This document shows, in pieces, positions 34,684 to 43,705 of a DNA stretch of 64,000 bases (positions within the stretch are counted from its first letter, which is position 1; each line of letters begins with the position of its first letter). The stretch spans positions 62,001 to 126,000 of the forward strand of contig NZ_FOWP01000014.1 in NCBI RefSeq assembly GCF_900115475.1, read 5' to 3'. The notes beneath the pieces are model-generated. The model worked only from the letters and a program-made list of their open reading frames with translations. It had not been told where the DNA came from and ran no database searches. The position numbers and the translations under genes are program-made. This DNA is from Ectopseudomonas composti (lineage in GTDB: Bacteria > Pseudomonadota > Gammaproteobacteria > Pseudomonadales > Pseudomonadaceae).

Positions 34684-34891
34684 GTTGGTTGGGCTCCGGG
34701 ACAGTACCTGGAGCGCAATGCAGTGGACGAATCCCGTGCTCGCACTCCTTTGCTGGACCGCGACTGCAACGGGTAGCTGAAAACCGAGCCCGTCCTTGGC
34801 GATCCATCCACATCCGTCATGAGGACGAACTTTCATAGACGCTAGATCACGTCTATAAATTTGCAAATGTGAATTTCAAGGTGAAATCTTC
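34684..34891. promoter_or_regulatory. Divergent tssB/tssJ control region with a 7-bp inverted repeat at 34835-34856
   Basis: The 208 bases between the two divergent T6SS operons must hold both promoters. ATAGACG and CGTCTAT form a perfect inverted repeat with an 8-base spacer at 34835-34856, close to the tssJ side, and an AT-rich stretch follows. I found no clear sigma-54 or sigma-70 boxes. Confidence 0.45.
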
Positions 34892-35362
34892 ATGACACAG
34901 GGACGTTTGATCTCCCGCCTTTCTGCTGTGCTGTTAGGTCTGAGTCTTGTACTGACCGGGTGTGGTTTTCGAGGTGAGAGGATCGGTCTGGACAGCCTGA
35001 CGCTCGACGTGGCGGAGCGCGCCAACGACGACACGCCCATTGCCGTGGACTTCGTCGTTGTATTCGACTCTGACCTGCTCAAGTTGCTATCCGAGATACC
35101 TTCCAAACAGTGGTTCTCCGAGCGAGACCAGTATCGCCGCGACTATCGTCAGCTATTTTCGGTATGGAGCCTGGAGCTCGTGCCGGGACAGTTTCGCGAT
35201 GTTCGCGACTTTCCTTTTGCCGGTGACAAGGCGGCTGGACTTTTGGTGTTCGCCGGCTATAACACACCAGGCGTGCACCGTTTGCGCCTGAGCGAATCAG
35301 GCCGTGTGTGGCTTCGTTTCGATAGCAGGGAGATGCGCTTGTTGACGGATCGGGATCGTTAG
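34892..35362 (+). CDS. tssJ: T6SS outer-membrane lipoprotein TssJ
   Basis: The 156-aa protein has a lipoprotein signal with LVLTGC (lipidated Cys24) and the beta-rich TssJ body (DDTPIAVDFVVVFD, LLKLLSEIPSKQWF, FPFAGDKAAGLLVFAGY). TssJ anchors the TssLM membrane complex to the outer membrane. It is the first gene of the rightward operon tssJKLMA. Primary-sequence similarity in this family is low, so the position supports the call. Confidence 0.85.
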   Translation: MTQGRLISRLSAVLLGLSLVLTGCGFRGERIGLDSLTLDVAERANDDTPIAVDFVVVFDSDLLKLLSEIPSKQWFSERDQYRRDYRQLFSVWSLELVPGQFRDVRDFPFAGDKAAGLLVFAGYNTPGVHRLRLSESGRVWLRFDSREMRLLTDRDR

Positions 35363-35416
35363 CAAGCGCCGTGCGCGTGTGTGCATGCCGAACAGCGGAT
35401 GTAAAAGGGGAGTGGT

Positions 35417-36742
35417 ATGAAGGTGTTGCCGGATGCAGTCTGCTGGCACGAGGGCATGCAACTGTTGCCTCAGCATTTCCAATTGCAAGGCATACGCGCG
35501 GAGGTTATCGCTGCGCTCTGTGCCAGAGCCAGCAATCCGTGGTTCTGGGGAGTGACCGAGTTGCAAGTCGACCCCGTCGCGCTTAGTACCGGCCTGGTAC
35601 GTATCCAATCTATCGAGGCGATTTTGCCAGACGGTTTGCCCGTCAGCGTGCAACCTGGAAGCGGCAAGGTTGTGGCGCTTGACGTCGGGCCTGCCGTGTC
35701 GGCATCGGTCAATGCCTGTGTAACGGTCTACCTGGCAGTCAATCCGCTTGGGCGCAGCGGTCAGGTACTGCCGCTCAACGGACGACTGCAGTCACACCTG
35801 GCAGAGGCGGTGCCTGATCTGGCCAGCGGTGAACATCCAGAGCCGATCCTCGTCTGGCGCCCCAACCTGCGCCTGGTTACCGATAGCGATAGGGCCGATT
35901 CGATCTGCCTGCCCTTGTTGCGGATATCCAAGGAGGGGGGCGGTTTCGTCAGGCAACCCTACGTGCCACCGATGGGGCTGATTCTGCCGGAGTCGGATTT
36001 GGGGCAGATGGTCTCTGCGCTATGCGCAAGGGGGCGGGAGAAATGCATGTTCCTTGCCGGCCGGCTGCGTCAGGCCGAACAAGCGGGAAATCGTGATGAC
36101 GCGCAGGAGCTCAGGCGACAACTGACGGCGCTGTGGGCCCGCCTCCCAGAGGTTGAAGTCGCGTTGAACAGCCGAGTGGCGACCCCGGCGAGTCTGCATG
36201 GCTTACTGGCCGGATTGGCAGGGGCTTGGAGTGCATTGGATGCTTTGAACGGCGTTCCTGCGTTCGCTCCTCTTGACTTCCTCGAGCTCAAGCGAGGCTT
36301 CGACGAAGTGATCGAGTGGCTTCACCGGAAGCTGGACAGCATCCGCGTCGGGTACCGTTGCCTGGTGTTCGAGCAGTCCGAGCAGGGCTTTGCCATTGAT
36401 TTGCCAGATGCCCAGGCAGGCCGCCAGCGTCTTGTCGTGGGGCTGCGCATGCCTGCGGGTACCGGCCAGGAGGCCGCGCAGGCGTGGTTGGGGCAGGTGG
36501 TAATTGCTTCGCGGCAGCACGTACCCACACTCGTACAGCAGCGTATGAGCGGCTTGCTTCATCAGCCCATGAACCGCAACGAACGAGCCGCGTACGGAGT
36601 GGGGGAGGAAACGCACCTCTTTCTGATCCAGGCCTCCGGTGACTGGTTCGATCCCGAACAGCCACTGTGCTTGGCCGTCACTTCGCAGAGAGCGATTGCA
36701 AGTCCCTGGCAGGTTCTTTTATTCACGACCGATAGCCACTGA
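35417..36742 (+). CDS. tssK: T6SS baseplate-membrane connector TssK
   Basis: The 441-aa protein starts VCWHEGMQLLPQHFQ, the family signature, and continues with YLAVNPLG and YVPPMGLIL. TssK binds TssFG wedges and contacts TssLM. It is 54 bases after tssJ and 30 before tssL. Confidence 0.96.
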   Translation: MKVLPDAVCWHEGMQLLPQHFQLQGIRAEVIAALCARASNPWFWGVTELQVDPVALSTGLVRIQSIEAILPDGLPVSVQPGSGKVVALDVGPAVSASVNACVTVYLAVNPLGRSGQVLPLNGRLQSHLAEAVPDLASGEHPEPILVWRPNLRLVTDSDRADSICLPLLRISKEGGGFVRQPYVPPMGLILPESDLGQMVSALCARGREKCMFLAGRLRQAEQAGNRDDAQELRRQLTALWARLPEVEVALNSRVATPASLHGLLAGLAGAWSALDALNGVPAFAPLDFLELKRGFDEVIEWLHRKLDSIRVGYRCLVFEQSEQGFAIDLPDAQAGRQRLVVGLRMPAGTGQEAAQAWLGQVVIASRQHVPTLVQQRMSGLLHQPMNRNERAAYGVGEETHLFLIQASGDWFDPEQPLCLAVTSQRAIASPWQVLLFTTDSH

Positions 36743-36772
36743 AATCAGCCTTCCCAAGCCAAGGATGCATAG

Positions 36773-37543
36773 ATGTCGGAAAGGAGCGTTTCTCTTTATC
36801 CCCCCGAGTTCGGAGAGGCACCTCTGAGCCAGGCGTTTCGCGAGGCCTGGATCGAGTGGCGGGGGGTCTGGGATGGCATGGCTGGGCTCAGCAATCCTAG
36901 TCACGAACAGATCGAACGCATGGCGGAGGCCACGATTTTTGTGGTTCGTCGTCTTTGGCGCAGTGCATTCGCTAGCGTAGGCGCCTCCTCCTCTGGCCAG
37001 GTCAAGGCGATGGTCTATGCGTTCGTCGCGTTGGTTGACGAACGTCTTCTGTTCGATGATTGGCCGGGCCAAGCGGCCTGGCAGCCCCGTCCGCTGGAAA
37101 CGCGCCTATATGGCTCGCGCAATGCAGGTGAGCGCTTGCCCCGCGCCATTCACAAGTTGCTCAAGGAGCGTGCGCCGGCCTCGCGCGATCTGGCCAATGT
37201 CTATCTCCAGTGCCTGATCCTCGGTTTCTACGGCGGCTTGCGCAGTGCTCGGGGGCGCGCGCTGCATGCGCGTTGGCGGCATGCGCTTTTCACCTTTGCC
37301 TGGCAACGTGAACCGGCGATGAACGGGGCGATAAATAGCCTGGCGCGGCCGAGTCATTCTGCGGCGTTACGCCTCCCCATGCGACGAGTACTGCCGGATG
37401 GTATGCGCCTGGGGCTGGCGATCTGCGGTTTGCTGGTGGTTCTGAGTATGGCTGGGCACTGGATGTGGAGTGACATCCAATCGGAGCTGACACCATTGCT
37501 GCACCTGGTCAGCCTTGAAGAAAGCGGGAGCCTGGCTGAATGA
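36773..37543 (+). CDS. tssL: T6SS inner-membrane protein TssL (DotU-like)
   Basis: The 256-aa protein is cytoplasmic up to about residue 208, with one C-terminal transmembrane segment (GLAICGLLVVLSMAGHWMW) and only a short tail. There is no fused peptidoglycan-binding domain. Family features are VYAFVALVDERLLFDDW and QCLILGFYGGLR. It overlaps tssM by 4 bases (ATGA). Confidence 0.94.
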   Translation: MSERSVSLYPPEFGEAPLSQAFREAWIEWRGVWDGMAGLSNPSHEQIERMAEATIFVVRRLWRSAFASVGASSSGQVKAMVYAFVALVDERLLFDDWPGQAAWQPRPLETRLYGSRNAGERLPRAIHKLLKERAPASRDLANVYLQCLILGFYGGLRSARGRALHARWRHALFTFAWQREPAMNGAINSLARPSHSAALRLPMRRVLPDGMRLGLAICGLLVVLSMAGHWMWSDIQSELTPLLHLVSLEESGSLAE

Positions 37544-40500
37544 GTAATCTGGCGATCGTACTCAGCGTGATAGGCGTTCTCCTGCTGGTGCTGGCTCTGG
37601 TTGTACTGTTCTGGTGGTTGCGCACCCAATCGGGAATGGCCATCCGCAGCTTCTATGCCGCGGTGCGCAAGATGGAGCATGAGCAAGGCTTCGAGTCGCG
37701 CTATCAGGTTCCCTGGCTGATGCTGCTCGGCGATCCGCGTGAAGGCAGCCAGCTTTGCCTCGATTGGCAGCTCACCCCCGTTGGGCGATCGGCTTGGTTC
37801 GGCCGTTGGTGGGCCGACCAGGACGGTGCCGTGCTGGTCGTGCCTCAGGGCGTATTCCTACCCCGCGATGGCAGTAGCGCTTCCACCTTCGTCTGGCGTC
37901 GCCTCCTCGGCATGTTGCTGAGGTTACGAGGGCAGCGCCCATTGGATGGCGTGATCTGGAACATCCCTCTTGGCCAGTTGCAAGACGGTGCGCAGAGTGT
38001 CACCGATGTGATCGTTCTGCGCCGTCGCTTTGCCGAGCTGCTCCAACGCCTTGGCCTGGGACTGCCGGTATATGTCGTTATCACGGGGTTCGAGGATATG
38101 CCGGGATTTCAGGAGCTGGTCGCCGCGCTTCCCGAAGAGGGGCGCGAGCGCCTGCTGGGCTGGTCATCGCCCTATGGACTGGATGCCGGCTGGCAGAGTC
38201 ATTGGCTAGACGATGCATTGGATGCCGTGGTGCAGAGCATGCAGGCAGCCATCATCGAGGTCGGGGCTCTGAAGGGCGAACTGGCTGAGGATTTGTATCG
38301 TCTGCCTGACCTGTTACTGGCGCTCAAAGGCAATTTACGTACCCTGCTGGAGCCGGTTTTCCAGGGCAGCACTCATGGCGAGGCTCCCAGGATTCGAGGC
38401 CTTTATCTGGGCGCCTCCCAGGCACGCACAGAATCGAATCCTGCACAGCTTTACCCCGATGAACTGCCGGCGAGGCAGGGAGTGTTCACACAGATGCTCT
38501 GGCGGCAGCGGTTCCTGTCCGAACAGGGACTGGCGCAGGCCTTGCCGCGAGTTCTGCGTCTGCGTCAGCGCTGGCAGAAAACGGTGGGAGGCGTTGCTGT
38601 CGTGCTTGGCCTTTGCTGGCTGGTGGGAATGCTCTGGGTGTGGCAGGGGAGACAACACGATGCTCGTGAGCTGAGTCGCCTATTGCAGGCGACGCATGCC
38701 GGCCATGTCAGCCTGCGAGCCCCCGAGCGTCGCCAGGAGCAGGCGCGGCTCAACGTTCAGGCCTTCTGGATGCTGTTGCAGCAGTCTCCACGCTGGCATT
38801 TTTCATCGCTGCTCTATCCCACGTCCTGGGGGTCTTCGCTAGATGCCCAGATGGATCAGTTGTTGCGCAGCATGGCTCGTCGCGAGGCCTTGGTGCCGTT
38901 ACAGCAACTGCAGGATTACCAGTTGAGGACGTTATTGACGATCCGCAATGAGCAGCGGCGCCCTGATGTCGAGAGTGCCCAGCCGGATCAATGGCCAACG
39001 TACGTGAAGGCTCGTACCCTGGCTGAGGGTGTGGTCAGCCTAGAGCGACACAATCGCCTGCTCAACGATGCTCTGATCGGCCAGGAGAGCGTCATCGAGC
39101 CACTGTCCCAACTGAGCAACGATGCGCTGGGGCTCAGTCTCGATCCCTCCAGCCTGTCCAAGCGAGCCTTTTACGACCAGACCCTGCGCAACCTGGCCGC
39201 GCCAGCGTTGCGCCCTGTGGATCTGGAGCCCAATCGCAAACAGCTCTCCGGGCAGTTTCAGGCGCTGATGAAGTTCTGGCTGGCGCAGTACTTCCTGGCG
39301 GGTAACTTCGTCACCCCCGCCGGCTATCTCAAGAGACACTTGAACGATCTGGAGTACGGCCGGGACACCTCGCTGAACAAGCTTGAGGAAATCAACGGTC
39401 TGATCGGGCATCTGGAAGATCTGATCGTTCTCACCAACTCCGCTTGGAGCCATGGCAGCAGCGAGGAGTTGGTGCCGGGTTTTCGCGACCTGATGAACGA
39501 TGTGAAGCAGAGCCGGCTCCTGGGGCCAAACATCGAGGCTTCCATCACGCTCGAGGCCGAGCAATTGCGCAGAACCTTCCATAGCCAATGGATAGAAGGG
39601 GCCGCGAGCCGCGATAACCTGCTGCAGCGCCAGGCCGGTGGGACGCTGGTGTTGCAAGAGCACATCAGCAAGCTGTCGAGGAGCATTGCTGATCTGCTCA
39701 AGCGTGATTTCGCCGTGAGTGCAATGCGCCGTCCCGATAGCGCCATCGACGCCCGGGCCCTGGGTAATGTGACCGAACAGCAAATGACTCAGGCACTGGT
39801 CTACCAGCAGAGTTATCAGAGCTTCGTGACACAAGAGCTGGCGCAAATAGCGCCGGATTATCGTGCGGGCATGCTCAAGGCTGCTGAGCAGGCCGCAGCG
39901 CTGGCGATGTGGTCGGAGTTGACCACTTCTACTAGCGGCTACAACTACGGCTCCGCACAGAGCAGGTTCAATGTTTCCGTCGAGCAGGCCATGCAGGTGA
40001 TCCAGGCACTCAAGGCGCTTGGTCGTGCCGATCTGGCCAGTACGTTGCAATCCCAACTGACCTTGCGTGCGATGGTCGACATCGACGCTGTTCTGACGGA
40101 CATCGACACCTTGCCGTTGTTCACCAAGCGCTACCCCATTTCTGAGTGGGACGGTAAGCCCAACCTCGGGCTCAGGCTGTTTCGCGCCACCGACGTCCAG
40201 AATCTGAAGTCATCCCTGGCCGAACAGTTTGTGCTAGTCAGTGCCAGCACCGACAAGGTGAGGCCAGAACTGACATGGCTGAGAATGCAGACGGATTTGC
40301 CATTGCCCTTACAGGAGAGGGTCTCGCGGCTTGGCTCGATAACCGATGAGATGCAGAAGTACAAGGCGCAGAACCCGACCAGTTCACCAGCATTGTTCGA
40401 GCAACTGGTGAGCCGGGATCTGGTGGAAATGGATCTTGGCAACTGCCAGCAGGTACTGTCGACCGCCAGCTTGCCTCCAGGCGATGGCGACCTGGCGCGT

Positions 40501-41364
40501 TATACCCGAGACATATCGGCGAAGGCTCGGCAGCGCTGCAACGAATTGCAGACGCAGGAGGCGTCACAAGCCTGGAGCGCGCTGGCGGACTACTTCAATC
40601 AGTACCTGGCTGGACGCTTTCCGTTCTCCTATAACCTGGATAGCGGTGATGCCGATCCGGCCCGCGTCAAGCATCTGTTGGAGCTGATCGACACCCACCT
40701 AGAGGCTGCCGAGAAGGGACTTGTATTGGCACCACCAGATAGTCGGCTGGCTGCAGAGGACTTCCTTTCCCGAATGAAGCAGGCCAGAACCTGGCTTGGG
40801 CCAATGTTCATACGCGATCCGTCAGGAACCATCGGTGTGGAACTCGAAGTCCGTTGGCGAACCGATCGTGAAGAGGAGCGGGGGGCTGATCAAGTGATCG
40901 TCTGGACATTGAATGGCGCAGGCCAGCAGATCACTCACCCTGGTGAGGCCAACCAGCGTTTGCGCTGGAATGTCGGAGACCCGCTGCAACTCGTGTTGCG
41001 CTGGGCGCGCGACAGCAACCAGCGGCCGTCGATCGACCCCCTGCAACCGAGCATGGCCGTGAATGGCCTGGAGGCGGGCTGGGAATACCGTGGCCCATGG
41101 GCGCTGTTGCGTATGATGCGTTCGCATGTGGTACCGCAGCGCTTGCCGAATATGGACTACACGGATTTTCCCCTGACTTTGCAGGTTCCCGTACGGGGTG
41201 CTCTGGATGCCAGTCGGGAGGCTCAGATGTTCATCGGCCTGTCATTGCTCAGCCAGGGCAGCAAGCTGCCTCTATCGATCCAGCCTCTGCCTGTTGTCGC
41301 CCCCGGTTCGCCGTTCGCCAGCGTCCAGTTGCAGGCGTTGCAAGGCGTGGAGATTACGCCATGA
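37540..41364 (+). CDS. tssM: T6SS inner-membrane protein TssM (IcmF-like)
   Basis: The 1274-aa protein has N-terminal membrane helices (about 3-28) and another near residue 350 (VVLGLCWLVGMLWVW), with a long periplasmic part that contacts TssJ. The usual Walker A of IcmF proteins is replaced near residue 66 by LLGDPREGSQL, which lacks the GK[ST] core, so nucleotide binding is unlikely. The C-terminal LQVPVRGALD-type beta domain is present. It overlaps tssL and tssA by 4 bases each. Confidence 0.94.
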   Translation: MSNLAIVLSVIGVLLLVLALVVLFWWLRTQSGMAIRSFYAAVRKMEHEQGFESRYQVPWLMLLGDPREGSQLCLDWQLTPVGRSAWFGRWWADQDGAVLVVPQGVFLPRDGSSASTFVWRRLLGMLLRLRGQRPLDGVIWNIPLGQLQDGAQSVTDVIVLRRRFAELLQRLGLGLPVYVVITGFEDMPGFQELVAALPEEGRERLLGWSSPYGLDAGWQSHWLDDALDAVVQSMQAAIIEVGALKGELAEDLYRLPDLLLALKGNLRTLLEPVFQGSTHGEAPRIRGLYLGASQARTESNPAQLYPDELPARQGVFTQMLWRQRFLSEQGLAQALPRVLRLRQRWQKTVGGVAVVLGLCWLVGMLWVWQGRQHDARELSRLLQATHAGHVSLRAPERRQEQARLNVQAFWMLLQQSPRWHFSSLLYPTSWGSSLDAQMDQLLRSMARREALVPLQQLQDYQLRTLLTIRNEQRRPDVESAQPDQWPTYVKARTLAEGVVSLERHNRLLNDALIGQESVIEPLSQLSNDALGLSLDPSSLSKRAFYDQTLRNLAAPALRPVDLEPNRKQLSGQFQALMKFWLAQYFLAGNFVTPAGYLKRHLNDLEYGRDTSLNKLEEINGLIGHLEDLIVLTNSAWSHGSSEELVPGFRDLMNDVKQSRLLGPNIEASITLEAEQLRRTFHSQWIEGAASRDNLLQRQAGGTLVLQEHISKLSRSIADLLKRDFAVSAMRRPDSAIDARALGNVTEQQMTQALVYQQSYQSFVTQELAQIAPDYRAGMLKAAEQAAALAMWSELTTSTSGYNYGSAQSRFNVSVEQAMQVIQALKALGRADLASTLQSQLTLRAMVDIDAVLTDIDTLPLFTKRYPISEWDGKPNLGLRLFRATDVQNLKSSLAEQFVLVSASTDKVRPELTWLRMQTDLPLPLQERVSRLGSITDEMQKYKAQNPTSSPALFEQLVSRDLVEMDLGNCQQVLSTASLPPGDGDLARYTRDISAKARQRCNELQTQEASQAWSALADYFNQYLAGRFPFSYNLDSGDADPARVKHLLELIDTHLEAAEKGLVLAPPDSRLAAEDFLSRMKQARTWLGPMFIRDPSGTIGVELEVRWRTDREEERGADQVIVWTLNGAGQQITHPGEANQRLRWNVGDPLQLVLRWARDSNQRPSIDPLQPSMAVNGLEAGWEYRGPWALLRMMRSHVVPQRLPNMDYTDFPLTLQVPVRGALDASREAQMFIGLSLLSQGSKLPLSIQPLPVVAPGSPFASVQLQALQGVEITP

Positions 41365-42425
41365 CCAGCGTCTCGATCGGGCAGTATCTGGAGCCCATCC
41401 CCGGGGATGCCATCTGCGGCCCTAGCCTGCGTTACGAGGGCGCTTGGGATCGTCTACGAGAGCTGCGCCGTGAGGATGACGCCAGCTTGCCAACCGGTGT
41501 CTGGCAGAGCGACCTCAAGCGCGGAGACTGGGCCGCATTGGAGCATCTGGCAGGCGATCTGCTACGCGAGCGCAGCAAGGATCTGATGATTGCCGTGTGG
41601 CTGGGAGAGGCCTGGATACGCCGCCACGGACTCGCAGGAGCGAGTTCAGCGATGGAGTTGTTGGCGGGGTTGTGCGAACGCTATCCAGATACCCTGCATC
41701 CGCAACCCGAGGATGATGATCGCACCTGGCGCGTCTTTCCCCTGGAGTGGATGATTCGTCAATACAGCACCATCCTCTTGACTCGGATCCCGCTGTTCGG
41801 CATCGACGTTGAAGAGTTCGCGCATATAACCCTGCACGACTGGCTGCAGCTGCAACAGCGCCAGGTACAGATGAGCGATAGCAAGCAGGACAAGATCGCA
41901 GCCGAGGCAGCGCGGCTGGAGTATCGCAAGCTGCATGAAAAGCTCAAGCAAACACCAGCGAGTCACTTTGTCGCTGCTGGTGCTGACCTGAAGGCTGCTC
42001 TCACGGCTCTCGAACGGCTGGACAGCTGGAGTGAAGGTTGGCTGGCCGACCTAGCTCCCAGCTTTGGCCCTCTGCGCCAGATATTGACCAGCCTGCGTAT
42101 TCAGCTTGAGACGTTCGTTCCGATATCAGAGCAGATTCCTTCATCCGAGCCAGAGAGCGATGCAGTCATGGACGAGCCGACAAGCGAACCTTCCTCTACA
42201 GCCGTGCCCATTGCTAGCGCGCCCAGCAGCCGCGAGCAGGCTTACCGGCAACTGGCACAGATCGCCGATTACCTGGCCAGAACCGAGCCGCACAGTCCCG
42301 TTCCCTACGTCATTCGCCGGGCTGTGGAATGGGGAAACCAGCCTCTTGGTGAGCTGTTGGACGAGTTGATCAGCGCTGACGCCGAGTCCAGGCGAATATG
42401 GAAGCTACTCGGGGTACTTAAGTGA
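41361..42425 (+). CDS. tssA: T6SS assembly protein TssA
   Basis: The 354-aa protein starts MTSVSIGQYLEPIPGDAICG at the ATG overlapping the tssM stop; the longer upstream frame is an overlap. The N-terminal ImpA domain has GPSLRYE and the DLKRGDWAALEHLAGDLL helix (cut here). The C-terminal helices REQAYRQLAQIADYL and EPHSPVPYVIRRAVEWG match the short TssA class. TssA primes and caps sheath polymerisation. It ends 16 bases before the right tRNA-like repeat. Confidence 0.94.
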   Translation: MTSVSIGQYLEPIPGDAICGPSLRYEGAWDRLRELRREDDASLPTGVWQSDLKRGDWAALEHLAGDLLRERSKDLMIAVWLGEAWIRRHGLAGASSAMELLAGLCERYPDTLHPQPEDDDRTWRVFPLEWMIRQYSTILLTRIPLFGIDVEEFAHITLHDWLQLQQRQVQMSDSKQDKIAAEAARLEYRKLHEKLKQTPASHFVAAGADLKAALTALERLDSWSEGWLADLAPSFGPLRQILTSLRIQLETFVPISEQIPSSEPESDAVMDEPTSEPSSTAVPIASAPSSREQAYRQLAQIADYLARTEPHSPVPYVIRRAVEWGNQPLGELLDELISADAESRRIWKLLGVLK

Positions 42426-42441
42426 AAACGCTGAAGATGTA

Positions 42442-42488
42442 GTGCAAGAGGGCGAGCGTTCGAATCACTCCGCCCTGATCAAAAAACC
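42442..42488 (+). repeat. Right direct repeat (attR-like), degenerate tRNA-Pro 3' half
   Basis: The segment matches 20658-20704 at 41 of 47 positions. It covers the 3' anticodon-stem strand, T arm and acceptor 3' strand of tRNA-Pro and ends in the same AAAAAACC. There is no 5' half, so it is not a tRNA gene. Confidence 0.8.
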
Positions 42489-42724
42489 ATGGTCTTGGCC
42501 GAGAGGATTGCGCTCAACCTGACTAATTGGCGGAGTGGCAGAGGTGCGACAGGCAGAGATCGGCCAGCAGCGGACATTTAGCGTAGAGACGTAAATCTCT
42601 TCAGCTCCTTCCGTTCAGGCAGCAAGCCCTTCTCCGTTTCGTGGTCTAGGCTTCTGCACGAAACGAGCTGTCTCGGCAGCTCAGCCCTCAAAGGACTGCG
42701 GCGTACGCAAGCCAAGGAAGTGCA
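42489..42724. other. Gap between right repeat and the ART-like gene
   Basis: No gene or clear promoter is seen. AAGGAAG at about 42714-42720 serves as the ribosome site for the next gene. Confidence 0.5.
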
Positions 42725-43705
42725 ATGCCCTATCTGTACCACGCGACGAACAAGGCCAATCTGCTGGGTATCCGCGACGTTGGAATGGCGCCCGCGTCCA
42801 GGCGTCCGGCTTCCAGAGCCCTAGGCGCCACGCAGCAGAACCGGATCGACAAGCGAGAAAGCAAGCGCCTGGCTGGCTTCAAGACATTCCTGAAAAAGTT
42901 GGCGGAGCAGGGCTACGCCCACCGCACGATTCTCCAAAGCGCAGTGCGGGTAAAAATCGCGTTCTCCAACAGGGACTTTGCCGAGGTCGAAGAGATCCCC
43001 TATGCCCCGGGCGCAGACATTCCAGAAAACAAGGGGCTCGTTGCAGCGAACGCCGACCTTGAAGACATTCTTGCTGCATACATCAGCGAACTCCAACGCG
43101 CTCGCGTGCCTTTTGACGATGACCTGATGGATGAGAGGCAGACTAGGCTCGACGCGAGGGCCAAATTGGCAAACAAGGAGCAAAAGCCATTGGCCAAGGA
43201 TTTACCCAACTTGAATAAGATGGCGAGGGCGAAGCCCCTCCTGGATATTGCATATCGGCTTATCGACACACTGGATTTGTCTAGGTACCACAGCCATTTT
43301 CTCAGTGAGCTCTCCTACGCTTATCAAGAACTGGTGGCAGATAACGAACAGGAGATAACCCGGCACCGCGTGTACCTGTTTGCCGAGAGCCAGTTCAGGG
43401 TCGAGTACGCCAGCTACGCGACCCATATTGCCAGCGGCCAGTACGATGCCCTGGCGATCCTACGAGTAGATCTCGCCCATGTCGTCAGCCCGATGGTCGA
43501 TGCCTCCCAAGGAAACGCTGCCACGACTAAAGAGACCATCAGCGCCGGGCAGATCGAGTACAAGATTGGCGTGCCCTTGGCAGCGGTGCAGGATGGCAGC
43601 GCTTTTGTGGGCGGCTGGAGCCTGCTGCGAGATTACGTACTGCCCATCGTAATGCCGGACCCCAGCGTGGCATCGAGCAGCCGGGTGGATGGTCTTGATC
43701 AATGA
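42725..43705 (+). CDS. Unrecognised protein with ADP-ribosyltransferase-fold motif pattern
   Basis: I do not know a named family for this 326-aa protein. Three segments fit the DarT/Tpt1-type ADP-ribosyltransferase layout: LYHATNKANLLGIRDVGM at the N-terminus (His6), RHRVYLFAES (Tyr217) and ISAGQIEYKIGVP near the C-terminus (Glu278), a possible H-Y-E triad. A basic helical insert occupies about 35-200. No signal peptide or membrane segment is present. It stands alone just outside the right island repeat, at about 50% GC in a sampled line, lower than its neighbours. It overlaps the tail of the broken regulator gene by 7 bases. It could be an orphan T6SS effector or a toxin of a lost toxin-antitoxin pair. 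Confidence 0.5.
   Translation: MPYLYHATNKANLLGIRDVGMAPASRRPASRALGATQQNRIDKRESKRLAGFKTFLKKLAEQGYAHRTILQSAVRVKIAFSNRDFAEVEEIPYAPGADIPENKGLVAANADLEDILAAYISELQRARVPFDDDLMDERQTRLDARAKLANKEQKPLAKDLPNLNKMARAKPLLDIAYRLIDTLDLSRYHSHFLSELSYAYQELVADNEQEITRHRVYLFAESQFRVEYASYATHIASGQYDALAILRVDLAHVVSPMVDASQGNAATTKETISAGQIEYKIGVPLAAVQDGSAFVGGWSLLRDYVLPIVMPDPSVASSSRVDGLDQ

Larger units (their letters stand above)
20698..42488. mobile_element. Putative genomic island at tRNA-Pro carrying a complete type VI secretion system
   Basis: About 21.8 kb lies between tRNA-Pro and a degenerate copy of its 3' half. The segment contains only accessory genes (T6SS core, PAAR-like gene, nuclease-like genes). The genes to its left are strictly conserved core. 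No integrase or transposase gene survives inside, so the element would now be immobile. Boundaries are inferred from the repeats. Confidence 0.6.

Noticed and set aside
42442..42488. A second tRNA-Pro gene
   Set aside because: Only the 3' half is present, with mismatches in the acceptor strand and CCA changed. No D arm or anticodon arm can be formed upstream.
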